A stretch of 64,000 nt of DNA, taken from contig CM044880.1 in NCBI GenBank assembly GCA_024500155.1, positions 8,556,001 to 8,620,000 on the forward strand, written 5' to 3'. This document shows positions 25,807 through 38,027 of the stretch, one piece after another. The notes below the pieces were generated by a model, which saw only the letters and a list, made by a program, of their open reading frames with translations, had not been told where the DNA came from and made no database searches. Numbering within the stretch: position 1 is the first letter of the stretch; every line of letters starts with the position of its first letter. Source of the stretch: Chenopodium formosanum (taxonomy: Eukaryota > Streptophyta > Magnoliopsida > Caryophyllales > Amaranthaceae). The position numbers and the translations under genes were made by a program.

Positions 25807-28379
25807 TGTAACACCCTAGAAATTCATTTCCTTTAAATACACACTTTACTCTTTTTAAAATACGATTTAGGAATATCTAAGACATTACTGCCACCGTGAA
25901 AGCGGCTAAGGCAACTATCAAAGATATACAGCGGAAGACTTGAAACCCAAAACTATTTAAATAACACAATTTAAAAACCAAACCAACGAAAGTAAAGTTG
26001 AAAATCAACAAAACCAAAGTCAAATAAAATCCACTACAACTTGGAACCATTTAAGGCCCTTATTCAAAACCGAAACAACCAAACTTTTGTGTTAGTCCAT
26101 AAAGTAATATAAATAAATATTCAATGTATAAAACACATCATATTCTAATGGAAGCTAGCATGATTCTCTCTTCACTCATGCCCCGTCATGAACATGCTTC
26201 AATACCTGAAAAGTGTATCTCTACCTGCCCCCATTACTCTCCATTAAAATGGATCATCGTAGGGCCAAGATAAAGACATGGTCAGACACAAACAACACAC
26301 ACAATCAACAAAGCTGAGTACATAAGCGTAATTAAACACACTAACATACATTCTCCTATCATCACACACACTTACCTCATTGCACCTGTTTACAGGCACA
26401 CACAACAATTAACAAGACACTCTAACTAGACACTAAATAATTCATTTAGCGTTGATTATGCATCGAACGGGTTTCCAACTATACCTATCCCAATAAATTG
26501 GGGTTAACTGACACGGGAGCTAACCGTGCCAGCAACAAACCTGTGCCACACATAGGTGGCGGAATTCCAGCGCATAATAATAAAAAGGAATATACAGCGT
26601 CGTGTACTCCGTTAGAAGTTATGATCAAATGTAAAGTCACATAACTCCCCCCATATGTTCATACTCAGGGTATATACGTTCCAAGAGTTTTGGTGCGTAA
26701 TCTCTTTCACTTTACGTTATTTACATATTATTAGACTTGGTGATGACCCTCAAAGCATAACAATTCAATCATCAATAATAACTCAATCACTCAAACATAC
26801 CAATTTAATTCTTGAATATTTAGTGACCACATAATATTTAATGTTGAACCCTTTTTAATTCTACCTCACTGTCAAAGACACCTTAAACGCATAAAGCGCC
26901 AAAAATCCTATCCCTCGGTGTTAAAAACACCTTAAGTGCACAAAGACACCAACATACAATTTATTCCTTGTGTACATAGACACTTATATAGCTCCTTTCT
27001 CATGCTTAAAGCATTAATAAAAATTATATGAACCATAATAAAATTTCTTTTCAATATTCCAAACATAATTAAACAATTAGTTTAATTAAACATGCTCTCT
27101 ATCATGCCATAAATAAATATGTAGTCCATATAATCATGCCAAAATATAATTTTCCAATCCATAAACCATCACAAATAATTCATGCTTCACAATTCAATCA
27201 CCAACACCAATAATTCACCATTCAATACATAAACCTTAGCATGATACTACTTGTAATTGATTGAAATTAAACCTAGCATGATTCTACATCATCAAAATAT
27301 GCTAAGTACGCTAACGTACCTTGAATACGATCTTAAAATCGTCACGACTAGTAAAAATTGCTCACTTCGAAGCCTCCTACACATTAAAATTATAATAGAG
27401 CATTAAAACCCACTCTAAACAATTTTTCAGCAATATATACTATTCTAAAACCCCTCTTAAAATAATTAGAATAAGCTGAAATTATATTTAAAACACCATA
27501 ATTAAGTCCCACTTAATGGGTAATTTAAATTTCCTTCAAAAATATAATATTACGTGCTCTACACAAAATTCCAGCACTTTATTTCTAATTAAAACTTGCT
27601 GTAATTTAGTCTTAAAACACTTAAATTGAAGATCTAAACATTAATACCTCATATACTTTTATAATTTTCATAAATCAAGGACCTAGGGTTTCAAAAATTG
27701 GGGTTTTTTAATTAAAAACCAAATCTGAAAATTAATTCATACAATTACAATTATCAAAATCAAAATTAAACCCCCAAACTCATAATTTATATTTAGATCT
27801 AAGAATAGATTAAATTAAAACAAGAAAGCTTAGTTTTTTGTTTTTTTATTTTTTTATTTTATTTTTATTTTTTATACATAGTTCGAAAAAGGGGGAAAAA
27901 GGGGAGGAAGAACGGCAGCCACCACCGGCTGCCGGCTGCTGGCGGCGGCGGCTGCCTGCTGCCGGCGGCCACCAGCTGCCGGTGGCTGGCAGCGGTGGTG
28001 AGGGAGGAGGGCAGCCGAAAAAAAATAAGGGGAAGGGGAAAAAGAAAAAGAAAGAAAAATAAGGAGGAGAGAGAGAGAGAAGTTTACCTTGGGTTTTCTC
28101 CACTCTGGGCAAAGTTTGATTTGCCTCATAAGTGGGATATTTATACCCCTTTTCTACTAACCCTCTTCCAGGTTTTCCTAATTCCTTCCCTAATAAAACT
28201 TGTTGAAAAATTAAACTTTCCTAAAATAAAACCCCAACTTTTAAATAAAATAATTAAATAAACTTTCCTTTAATAATAATATTAATTAAAATACTTTAAT
28301 TAAAATAATTACAACTATTTAAATACTTTATAAAATACATACTTTAAATAAAATACGTATAAAAATACGGGGTATTACA
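25807..28379 (-). mobile_element. Solo LTR, copy 2 (2573 bp)
   Basis: Same family as 8106-10673: begins TGTAACACCCTAG, ends GGGGTATTACA, with a perfect 5-bp duplication ATGAA (25802-25806 and 28380-28384). It is closely similar to copy 1 along the whole length, differing by substitutions and small indels, most in the GC-rich tract (27900-28020). The minus-strand TATAAATA (28138-28145) and CAAGGTAAA are conserved. No internal region is present. It is inserted in the Stowaway-ended element. Confidence 0.87.
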
Positions 28380-28411
28380 ATGAACCCATAAACCACAACT
28401 GATGAATCTAA

Positions 28412-28840
28412 GGGCTTGTTCACATTTACTGAACTAAGCTGAATTGAACTGAACTGATTGGAGCTGAAGTGAACTAAACTAAATTAAGCTAAAATGAATG
28501 TTTTATGAAGAGGGAAATTAGGACCTGAAATGAACTGAACTGAACTAAGCTAAAATGAATATTTTATGGAGAGGGAAATTAGGAGCTGAAATGAACTAAA
28601 CTGATTAGAGCTGAATTGAACTGAACTGAACTAAGCTAAAATGAATATTTTATGGAGAGGAAACTTAGGAGCTGAAATGAACTGAACTGATTGGAGTTGA
28701 ACTGGACTGAACTAAGCTAAAATGAATATTTTATGGAGAGGGAAATTAGGAGCTGAAATGAACTGAACTGATTGGAGTTGAACTGAACTGGTTGGAGCTG
28801 AACTGAACTGAAATGAAATTAAGTAAATGTGAACAGGCCC
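28412..28840. mobile_element. Tourist-like MITE, expanded (CTGAACTG family)
   Basis: GGGCTTGTTCACATTTACT at 28412 is mirrored by AGTAAATGTGAACAGGCCC ending at 28840, with the 3-bp duplication TAA on each side, as made by PIF/Harbinger transposases. The inside repeats a block with AATATTTTATGGAGAGGGAA about four times, so this member is longer (429 bp) than its relatives. Confidence 0.85.
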
Positions 28841-29562
28841 TAAATCCCACAACCCAAATTTCGAACCCAGAATCCCACAACCTACAATCCAACACGAACT
28901 GACGAACCCAAAAATCCACCCCTGAGAAAAACACAACCCTAGAAGGCTACAAAAATGAACGAATTGAAAAAGGATGTTAATGACAAGCTAATTCATCAAT
29001 TAAAGCTTCAATAGGTCAAATTTAACCATCAAAACTCTAGAACTAGAGGTTTTATGGTAAATTTGACCATAAAACCTTCAAATTTGAGCTTCATCAACGG
29101 CAATGATGAAACAACTAAAAAAGGAATGAAGACAGAGAAAATGGAGGCGGCCACAAGAGAGGACATGCAGCGGCAGTGACTTATGGTGACGGTGGCGGTT
29201 TCTATAGATTGTTGCACTTGAATTAAGGGGATATGAACAAAGAGAGAAATTTTTGGGTTGATGAAAAGAGATCGGAGATCAGTGGTGGTGGTGGTGGTGG
29301 TGGTTGCCAATGAAGGTGATGATGAATTTAGATGGAAGGGGAATTATTTTGGTGAAAATGGTTAAGTTAATTATTGTTAAGGTTTAAGTTGATTAGATAA
29401 AATCGATAATTTAATTAGGGTGTTTTAAAAAAAAGTAAGGTTAATTTTGTAAAATCACACAAAAAAATTACTGCAAAAGGAGAAAGAAAAAAAAAATTGT
29501 TGCGAGTTGTGTCACCGGCCATTTATAGTAATTGTTGCGAGTAATATGTAACGGAGGGAGTA

Positions 29563-29914
29563 TATGTATGTAGTAATTTTATTGCTAATTTAATCAATGT
29601 GTTTTATGATGTTTCTTTCACATTCTCTATAATTTAATAATGTTAATGTACACATATCTTATTCGACTTTTCTCTCCTAACTCTTCACTTTTACTCATAC
29701 GAAAATTGTATAATCATTGAAAAAAATATAAATTAATTTAATCGAGTTTACTTTATACTAAACCCAGCATTGCAAGGTCCAATAAAAAGGCTAGTTAATC
29801 AGTACGGAGTATAAGTTAAGATGATGAAGTAATAATTTTCTTTCTTGCATTATTGATTCATAATTTATTAAATATATCCTTTTTGACCTTTGTTTAAAAA
29901 ACAAAATATCAAGA
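29563..29914. other. Intergenic spacer
   Basis: AT-rich sequence between two transposons, without a recognisable feature. Confidence 0.5.
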
Positions 29915-30262
29915 AAATTTTGACATTTGCTACCACTAAAAACACCAAGTTTTACATTTGCTACCTGATTTAATGCGTAGTATTTTTTATTTTTTTTTAC
30001 TTTACTACCACTAAAGTAAAATTTGTTAAAAATAACTACCACTTAACGGAATCTGTTAGGGTTCCGTTAAGTTTATTCAAAAAAAAAAAAAAGGGAAAAA
30101 ATCCAGCCACCCTCAATAGCTAGCCCCCTCCCGTTAGCCACCACTCTCCTCCCCTCTGCCGGCGGCCGACGCCCAAAGCTTCGGCCGACACTGACAACCC
30201 TGCCATCCTCCCTATTCCCCAACCTATGGGGCCCACCCCTCCCTTTTCCCCTTTTTGCTGCC
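29915..30262. mobile_element. TGACATTTGCTACC-ended element fragment
   Basis: The stretch TTTGACATTTGCTACC, the CTACCACTTAACGGAATC and GTTCCGTTAAGTTTATT motifs, an A run, and a GC-rich tail with CTGCCGGCGGCCGAC and GCTTCGGCC match 25080-25345 in the opposite orientation. It ends at the ROH1-like relic. The other terminus was not identified. Confidence 0.6.
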
Positions 30263-30633
30263 TCAATCCCTTCTTGCTAACATTCCAATCAAGAGATTAA
30301 TCAAAGCTTTTTTCGCCCTGCGAATTTGACCTTCACCTAAACTCTTATTATTATCAAGAGCACAAATCACAATTTCCAACAATTTCTTCCATTGTCTAAC
30401 ATGTTCAATTCCATCTCTAATTACATTACAAACATTAAGAACTTTAACACTTCTTTCATAAAATTGCTTTGCTACTTGTTTTTGCACGTTTCGAGCTCGA
30501 ATTCTTGATTTGTTGGGTCATGTGAACCCTCCATTGTTGAGTGAACTTGACCTTGATCACGTCTTATACTCAAAATCGAACGGCCGAAATTCGTCAACAG
30601 ACTTCCTGAACCTTGGTAATCTGTTGTGGGCAT
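30263..30633 (-). pseudogene. Relic of a ROH1/BYPASS-like (DUF793) gene
   Basis: From an ATG at 30633 (minus strand), the frame reads MPTTDYQGSGSLL and then FGRSILSIRRDQGQV, matching the start of plant ROH1-like proteins (exocyst-associated, BYPASS-related). After a stop near 30470, the homology continues in another frame with [40 protein letters not shown] and [20 protein letters not shown]. Family proteins have roughly 50 more residues between the QVA motif and the YERS motif, so an internal deletion caused the frameshift. The match ends abruptly after IGML at the transposon junction; the large C-terminal part is missing. About 300 bp of leader-like sequence remains upstream (30634-30950). 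Not expected to make a working protein. Confidence 0.8.
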
Positions 30634-31487
30634 TTCTCAGAGAAAATACCCACTATTTATTTATTTTTGATTTGGGTATCAATTAAATTCAATCAATAAC
30701 AATTTTTTTTTTTTTTTTTTTTTTCAAATTTGGGTGTTAGAAAATTTCATCAAAATCTAATCTTTTGTCAACATTTCACAAATTTTTTGATTTGGGTGTT
30801 GGAAAAATTGCAAAAAGATGTCTAAAAATGGTGAAATTTGTGAAAATTGGAGAAATTAAGAAATACCCAGAAAAGAAAAAATGAAGAAAAATGAAAAGAG
30901 AGGTTCAAAAATGAAGAAAAGATTGAAGATTTCAGATAACTTGCTTAGGTTGTAACTAATTTTGACTTGATCAAACCAAAGTCTAATATATTTGAAATTG
31001 ATTTGTTTCTCAAGCCACAATAAGGTAACTATCAATAGACTTGAATTTGTCATACTTAAAAAGTCTCTTTACACAAATATAAATCGAGTGACCCGTTTGC
31101 TATCTCTAAACTTCATTTATATATACATAACAATGATTTTTATGTTATTTATTTATCTATCTAAAAAATTAAACTTAAATCAATTACATAACACAAAAAT
31201 TGAACTTAAAGTTAATCTAACTCATGATTTAGACAATTAACTTATGTATAAGACAATAATAAATCCAACCAAGATTTATAATTGTGAATTTCTCAAATTA
31301 AAACTTGGACAACTAATAGATCTTGGACATTTGTTAATATGTACTATAGGGCCTCTAGGCATGTTGTATGTAGCCCAAATATTAATGCACATCTTAGTAT
31401 TAATGCACATCCTTTTGAAAAATCCACATAATTTTGACTCATGACAGCAAAAATTAGTTGAATAATAAATAAATAAATAATATTTTT
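30634..31487. other. Spacer between the ROH1-like relic and GLYK
   Basis: The part next to the relic (to about 30950) looks like its old leader/promoter, CT-rich on the minus strand. The remainder is AT-rich. Small open frames near 30992-31444 have no recognisable product. Confidence 0.4.
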
Positions 31488-31710
31488 TATATATAAAAAA
31501 CAGAAAAATACAGTCCATATATATCCAAAAAAAATTAATCAAATCCATATCTAAACTAACAACGTACCATTGGAAACTTCCCTCCTCAGAGTCCTCACCA
31601 TTTTGTACAAGCTCAGCCTCAAAACACTCACATACAAACTCACTAAAAACCCAGAGAAAAACAGAGTAGAGAGAGAAAGAGGAGAGAGAAAGCAACAATA
31701 TTCATTAAAA
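31488..31710 (+). promoter_or_regulatory. GLYK promoter core and leader
   Basis: TATATATAA at 31488-31496 lies about 215 bp before the ATG, and a purine-rich AGAGAGAAAG leader runs directly up to the start at 31711. The transcription start is inferred. Confidence 0.45.
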
Positions 31711-33364
31711 ATGGCGAATTTTTTGAACATTTCATCTCAAGCTGTGACGCCATGGTCAAATGCCACTTCAGTGTTCTCATCCAATACCAAATTTTCTCTC
31801 TCCAATAAATATTCTCACAATTTTTCTTTTCCTCATATTTCTACTTCTGCTTCTGGTAATTTTTTTCTTCCATTTTAATTTTTTTTTTAATGAATTATAT
31901 GTATTGGTTATGATAATTTGTTTTTGATTTCGGTTATTTGCGTTTTCTGATGGGATTATATTTTTGTTGTTGATCAATTGTGTATGATTTCTGTGTAATT
32001 TTGGTGTTACTGTTTTTTTTTTTTTTTTTTTTAATATTGGAGTAGGTCTTTTATACAACGGGTGTACTGAATACCGTAAATAGTGTAGGCCCGAATCGCA
32101 TAAAAAGTTCCCTTTTTGCGAAATTGACTTTATTTTATGTGATTTTTGGTGATAAAGCACTTTGCATATGATACACCCATGTCCATTATATTACATTTTT
32201 TGCCTTTTCCTGTTACATTCAATACATTGAATTTTGTAATTTTTTTTATAAATTTTTTAATCACCTGTGAGAAATCAGTATTAGAATTATATAGTTGAAT
32301 GAAATCATTTTGATAAAAAAGTTATAATACTAAAACCTTAGAATTTGGAAGCATATGTTTTTTTTTTTTATTTTTTTTTTTTTAAATGTGAATTTGACTT
32401 TTGTTTATGCTTACAAAACCAATTTATGTTAGAACACCAATTGTGAAATCGTGTTTTTGGGGATGAGATAGCGTATACTCGTGTTGTAACAATGAGGGGA
32501 AGATTGAGTCTTATTTTGATAGTTGGAATAGGTGAAATGATGGTTAGAATATGTCAATGTGGTTATATTGAGGTGTTTGTGGTAGTTTTGATGTTGTTGT
32601 AATATGATGGAAGCATTTTTGTGGAACATGTTATGTTGGATGCAATTGGAATGTTGAAGAATGCTGATGCAGCAACGACAAAGAGTAGGAGGTCACGATT
32701 TTATAATCGTGCTTCAGCCATTCAAGGGTCTTATAGTCATGAGACCTGAATTTCATTATGAATGGCATAAAATGATTGAGGGTTTTATTACATTTTGTTA
32801 TATAGTCGAATATAAGGTGCTACTAAGGTGTATAAATTAGATATGTTGCAATAGAAATCCAAAGTAGCTATACGTATTTAGAGTTAGGTTTAAGTGATTC
32901 CTGTTAAACCAAACAGATGAAAATGTTAGAGTTAAATGATTCCTTCCCCCCGTCTTATTTGTTTCCTTTCCATTCCGTTTCCAATATTCATACCAAACAC
33001 CCCTACACTGAGAGAAAGCTGGGACAAGTTGGGGCATTGTTGCTGCAAGTGTGACTGTGTGAGGGAATACAAAGGGCAGCCTAGTTGAGTTTTTCAAATT
33101 GTCAACTTTATGAGCATTCCTTCTATTGGAATGATAAGAAAATACTGGATTGGGAGTGAGGATGCTTGCTTCTAAGTATGGGCAGCTATTCATGGTGCGG
33201 GACTAGTAGCATAATGGCTTCCTTGGAACTGAAAACAGGTGCATGATGATAGGGCCAACTAGTTTTAGTTGTGTGGTGCTAAATAGAACAATCTCAATGT
33301 TACAATTCGAATAGCTTATGTGCTTATACAAATAAAATAGGAGCTGCTTTTCTTTTTCTTTCTT

Positions 33365-33411
<47 letters not shown>

Positions 33412-36400
33412 CTATTTGGCTTGTAACCTTTACTTCATTGATAAATGTATCACTGTAACTTTAACAAATTCCAAGCTCTGGATTCATTATTAAACTTCAA
33501 CTTACTTATTTAGCTGTTGTTTCGGCAGGGTGTAGATTTTCATGGATGGAAGAGAACTTTACCAGCCATAGAAACATGTATAGCAATGGAAGAAGACCAA
33601 GCCATGTTCAATTAGCTCTTCCAAGAACATCAACTGTGTCAGTTTCCTCTGTAGAAGACCTTTTTGCCTTTATATGTTCCGGTCCCCTTATAAATAAAAC
33701 AGGTCTTACTGAGCAAAAGATTGCTGAGTCAATCGATAAATGGTTATTGTGTGCATCTCAACTTTGTAGAGTATTCCAACTCAATGAACTTAAACTAGAT
33801 GATGCTCAGAAAATCAGGCTTTACCATTACTATATACCAGTCTTCTTATGGTGTGAAGATCAAATCTCCCAACATGCATCCAAGTTCAAAGATGGAGAAG
33901 AAGTCCCTCCTCTAGTGGTACAAATCTTTGAGCTGTGTATATTCATTATGTGATACTTTTACATATAAATTCTATGATTTGTTGGAATTATATTACGAAT
34001 ACCTTTGAAAGGCTTCCTGTTTCGATTGTTTGAAATAAGCCTTCTTTTTTCGCAGATAGGATTTAGTGCACCGCAAGGTTGTGGAAAGACAACACTCGTA
34101 TTCGCACTATACTATCTTTTCCAAATTACTGGCAGGTACATATTGGAAATTTAAGGAACATGACATGTACTTGTGAGAAATTGATGAGAAAAGTATGACA
34201 TTTTTGTTGGACTGATAACATGAAATTCTGCTAGGAAAACTGCTACAATATCCATTGATGATTTCTATTTGACAGCTGAAGAGCAGGTATTTATTCCAGT
34301 GGTTTCAGACAGAGCTTCTGATAACAGAATTTGAGGTCTGTATCATTATTGTCTTTTTCTGACAGAATTTCATGGTAACTGTAGGGTAAACTAAGAGAAG
34401 CGAACTCAGGAAATAGTCTTCTAGAGGTTAGACCAGCCTGCTTAGCTCAATTATTTTAATTCAATAGAAAATATCAATTTTTTTGTGCACTGATGATGTC
34501 AAATGACTTTTCAGTACCGGGGAAATGCTGGAAGCCATGATCTATCGCTTTCTGTCGAAACACTTACAGCCTTGAGCAAATTAACTGAAGAAGGTATTGC
34601 TTTACGTTTAATATCACTGTCCAATTGCTAGAATATGTGCAACCTCTTGGTGGTACATTGCACACGTCTATCCTTTCACCTCACAGTTGTCCATAATCTT
34701 AGTTAAAGCATTTTCGTCTTTATATTATCTTCTCATATAATAGTTGCTAATCCACTTGCTGAACTTTCTTCTTTCCAAATTTTTCTTCTTTTCCATTTGA
34801 ATATTTTAGAATCATTCCATTTATAGAAACTATATATATTTCAGGTATGAAGATGAAAGTTCCAAGATACAATAAAGTAAGCATAAAAAGCTTTCAATTG
34901 TCCACCTGAGATCATGTTTGAACTCTGAAGTTTGTTCAATCTGCATGCAGTCTGCTTATAATGGGAGGGGAGACAGAGCAGATCCTGAAACATGGCCAGA
35001 GGTTGAAGGGCCACTAACGGTGAGAAATTCTTTGTATGGTTCTTTGATGAGTTTTTGATCCCCAAACATATTGCTTCAAATTCCAATATCTTATCCTTGT
35101 CTCTATACAGGCTATGACCATGTTAGCATAATTAGATATTTCTTTTTATCACCTCAATTTAAGGCACACTGATAAACCTATTTTTTGGTCATTGAGTGAA
35201 GCACATCTTTTTGTGCTTCAATTGTGTCGACTTGTATTTAGTTTGTTATTTCCTTTATTTACAGGATAAGGCAATCTTTCTCAGTAACAATCAAAATGGG
35301 TGCCTTTTGCTATCAGTACTGTGGAGAAGTCATTGTTTTCTGCTTCCTTGGATTTGTTTTTAAGCAGAAAGTGTGAGAGATACAATTCTAACTCGATCAT
35401 AACCAAATCAAAGGCTACTTATTATTACCTTTATTCACATGAACCGTGATCATTCTCTTCCATAAAGCCTGACTTCTTATGAATGATGAACTAGCATCAT
35501 ATTTTATCTGCATAGGTAGTTCAGTACTTCAGTCTATTTTCCTTTGAGGTTTTATTATTCTATTTACTGGATGTACAAATTCTTGTCTACATTCTGTGAA
35601 ATGCCATCTGCATTAATTTTCACTATTTTGAGATTGATATCAGATCACATCATGAACCTAAGATTCAATACATTTCCCTTACCTTCAAAACCTGTATCTT
35701 TTGGCATGTTCTTCTCCATGAGAGCTTTGGGAAGCTACAGATTTCTTGATTACAATGGCAATTCTTTGCATTGTTTATAGTGTTATTATGGGTCTTACTA
35801 GAGATTCTTTAACAGCCCCTGCCAAGTTTTAATATCTTTTATTATTCTGTCTTATGAGGTTTCTTACCTTCTTCCCCCTTTACTTCCTTGAGCCGTTTAG
35901 AAGCTACTAGCCAATTTCTATGTGTATTGATAGAGGGTGGTGTTTAATAAAAAGTAGATTGTGGCAGAAATTGTAAGATTCAACTAGTCCAATATGCTAA
36001 AGTAGCAGTATGTCAAATATTAAATTTGCTTTTGAAATTCTAACCACTTGATTTTCCTTTAAACTACTAATTACGAAGTATTATCTTATGCAATTATGCT
36101 ATGGGTGTAATAATATGGAGTATGTATTCAAATCCTTCAATGTCATGTTATACATTCACATGTGAAATCATTTTTTTGAGAACTACTGATTCATTGAACA
36201 CTTTTACAGAATCTGCTCTTTTATTTGCTTGTGAAACCTGCTAATTTAATCTGGTATCTACTAAGTTGGAGTCCTATCTCCTACAGAGTAATTGGGAACC
36301 AGGTCAATCAGTTTCAGAAAATATGTTGGCAATCTGTGATTCCAAAATTTATCTGCTGTATTGAAATGGATGATAGATTACACTGTTGATTTTTAATTGC

Positions 36401-37328
36401 TAGTTTCAGAATATTTGTCTTGCTCAAACAGATAACTTTTTTGCTTTAAACTTTAATGTACATTTTTAGATCTGACTGATGAGAGACTCCTATATAATCC
36501 TCCTTGTCGTGGTCTGTGTTTTTGCTTTACTTATATGTGTTACTGTGCCATTTGTAGGCTATTCTCTTTGAAGGCTGGATGTTGGGTTTCAAACCCCTTC
36601 CAGATGAAGTGGTGAAAGATATTGATCCACAGGTACACACTCTTGCAACTTAACAATATGACAACCCCCCGGCCTGCATATGCGCTCATTTTAATTTATA
36701 CTTTGTGTTAATTCCTGTCTATACAGCTTGAAATAGTAAATAAAAATCTACGAGCTTATTATGATGCATGGGACAAGTATATAAAGTCATGGGTAGTAAT
36801 CAAGATCAAAGACCCAAGCTGTGTCTATCAGTGGAGACTTCAGGTTTTTGTCTCCTCATTTTTAACGCGCTGTCACATTCTTCTTTATAAGTACAATTCA
36901 AAAAAAATGTTGTGTCTTTACAGGCAGAGCATGCTATGAGGGCAGATGGAAAATCAGGGATGTCAGACGAGGAGGTGAACATTTTATATCTCAGTCAAAA
37001 TTTTAGGGTGATGATATTTCTAGCTAGGCAATTTTAGTTGAGGCAATATTGTCCTATTTACTAAATTTTCCATGGCAGCTGCAAATAATCACTGATATTT
37101 TTCTTCCTGCTTTCCTGGGGTGGGGGTCTCCTGCAAGCTGTCAGTTCTTAAGCTGATATTCCTTCATGTGGGTGCATTCTGCAGGTTTTGGACTTCGTTT
37201 CTCGTTACTTGCCTGCCTACAAAGCTTATCTACCTAATCTTTACGCGGAAGGACCAAATGGATCAGATCCAAATCATACCCTTGTTGTTGAGATAGATGA
37301 AGGGAGGAACCCTATTCTCATCGGCTGA
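31711..37328 (+). CDS. GLYK: D-glycerate 3-kinase, chloroplast precursor
   Basis: GLYK phosphorylates glycerate to 3-phosphoglycerate with ATP, the last step of photorespiration, returning carbon to the Calvin cycle in the chloroplast. Twelve exons with GT-AG introns: 31711-31855, 33529-33917, 34056-34135, 34235-34286, 34385-34426, 34515-34593, 34845-34876, 34951-35019, 36558-36632, 36727-36843, 36924-36974, 37185-37328. They join in frame to 424 residues. The N-terminus (MANFLNISSQAVTPWSNATS) is Ser/Thr-rich with few acidic residues, as in transit peptides. The P-loop is GFSAPQGCGKTT, Lys near 189. Other family blocks: ATISIDDFYLTAEEQ, LEYRGNAGSHDL, KVPRYNKSAYNGRGDRADP, ILFEGWMLGFKPLP, FVSRYLPAYKAYLP, and a final NPILIG. 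The exon 1 start fits a targeted precursor. Length is a little shorter than the Arabidopsis protein, mainly in the transit peptide. Confidence 0.96.
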
Positions 37329-38027
37329 TCTTAGAGTGTTTACTGTTAGAGGTTGGTCTTGTTCATATTTCATGTAGTTCTATTACTTGCTACTATCTTG
37401 TAACATTACTGTACATTAGATCTTCAATTGACATGCACATTCTTTCATTACTCTTGAAAAACCCCTTGGGAGATAACGATTGATCAAGTTTATAAATATA
37501 TATGATGGAACTTCAAGTTCTGGTACGAGACATGAAGGTCTAAGGCCGTGTTTGGTTTGGCCCTGTATAACTTGCATTGAAATTGATCTTTTACAGAAGA
37601 TAAATTTCCTTTATTTGGTTTTTGAAAATTAGAGATGATATCAATATGGAAAATGAAAGCGAGGTGATGGAAGAGGAGGGCAGTAAACCACATACTCCAT
37701 AGGTGATTATGAAAATGCAGTATTCCTTAATTACCGTGTTTTTGTAAACTATAGTCGACCTAAAAAAACAGCATAAAGGAACTTGATCATCACATTAAAG
37801 CCAAAGTTCATTATTTATAATATGTATACTTGAACTAGAAAACATCAGAGCTAGAAACTCTGTCATACAGCACATATATATATATATATTTTTTTTTTTT
37901 TTACACCCTGCACACTGTAAGAACATGTAATGAAATAAAGGGTAAACAAATAAGCAGAGATATATTCAGTATTTTAGGATTCTTTTTTACACAAATCATA
38001 CTTTCATTAAAAAGAAATCAGGAGTAA
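37329..38027. other. 3' flanks between GLYK and the cysteine-rich gene
   Basis: Convergent 3' regions of GLYK (plus) and the small gene (minus), without another gene. It includes a short TA/T-rich tract near 37873-37902. Confidence 0.5.

Larger units (their letters stand above)
25553..29560. mobile_element. Element with 26-bp perfect Stowaway-type TIRs, holding nested insertions
   Basis: CTCCCTCCGTTACATATTAC and six further bases at 25553-25578 are matched perfectly in inverse at 29535-29560, and a TA duplication flanks both sides (25551-25552, 29561-29562). This is the signature of Tc1/mariner Stowaway elements. The 4.0-kb span contains a solo LTR (25807-28379) and a Tourist-like MITE (28412-28840); without them it is about 1 kb. 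No transposase frame. A (GGT)n tract lies near 29284-29304. Internal CCACC-rich sequence resembles the smaller element at 43928-44641. Confidence 0.85.
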
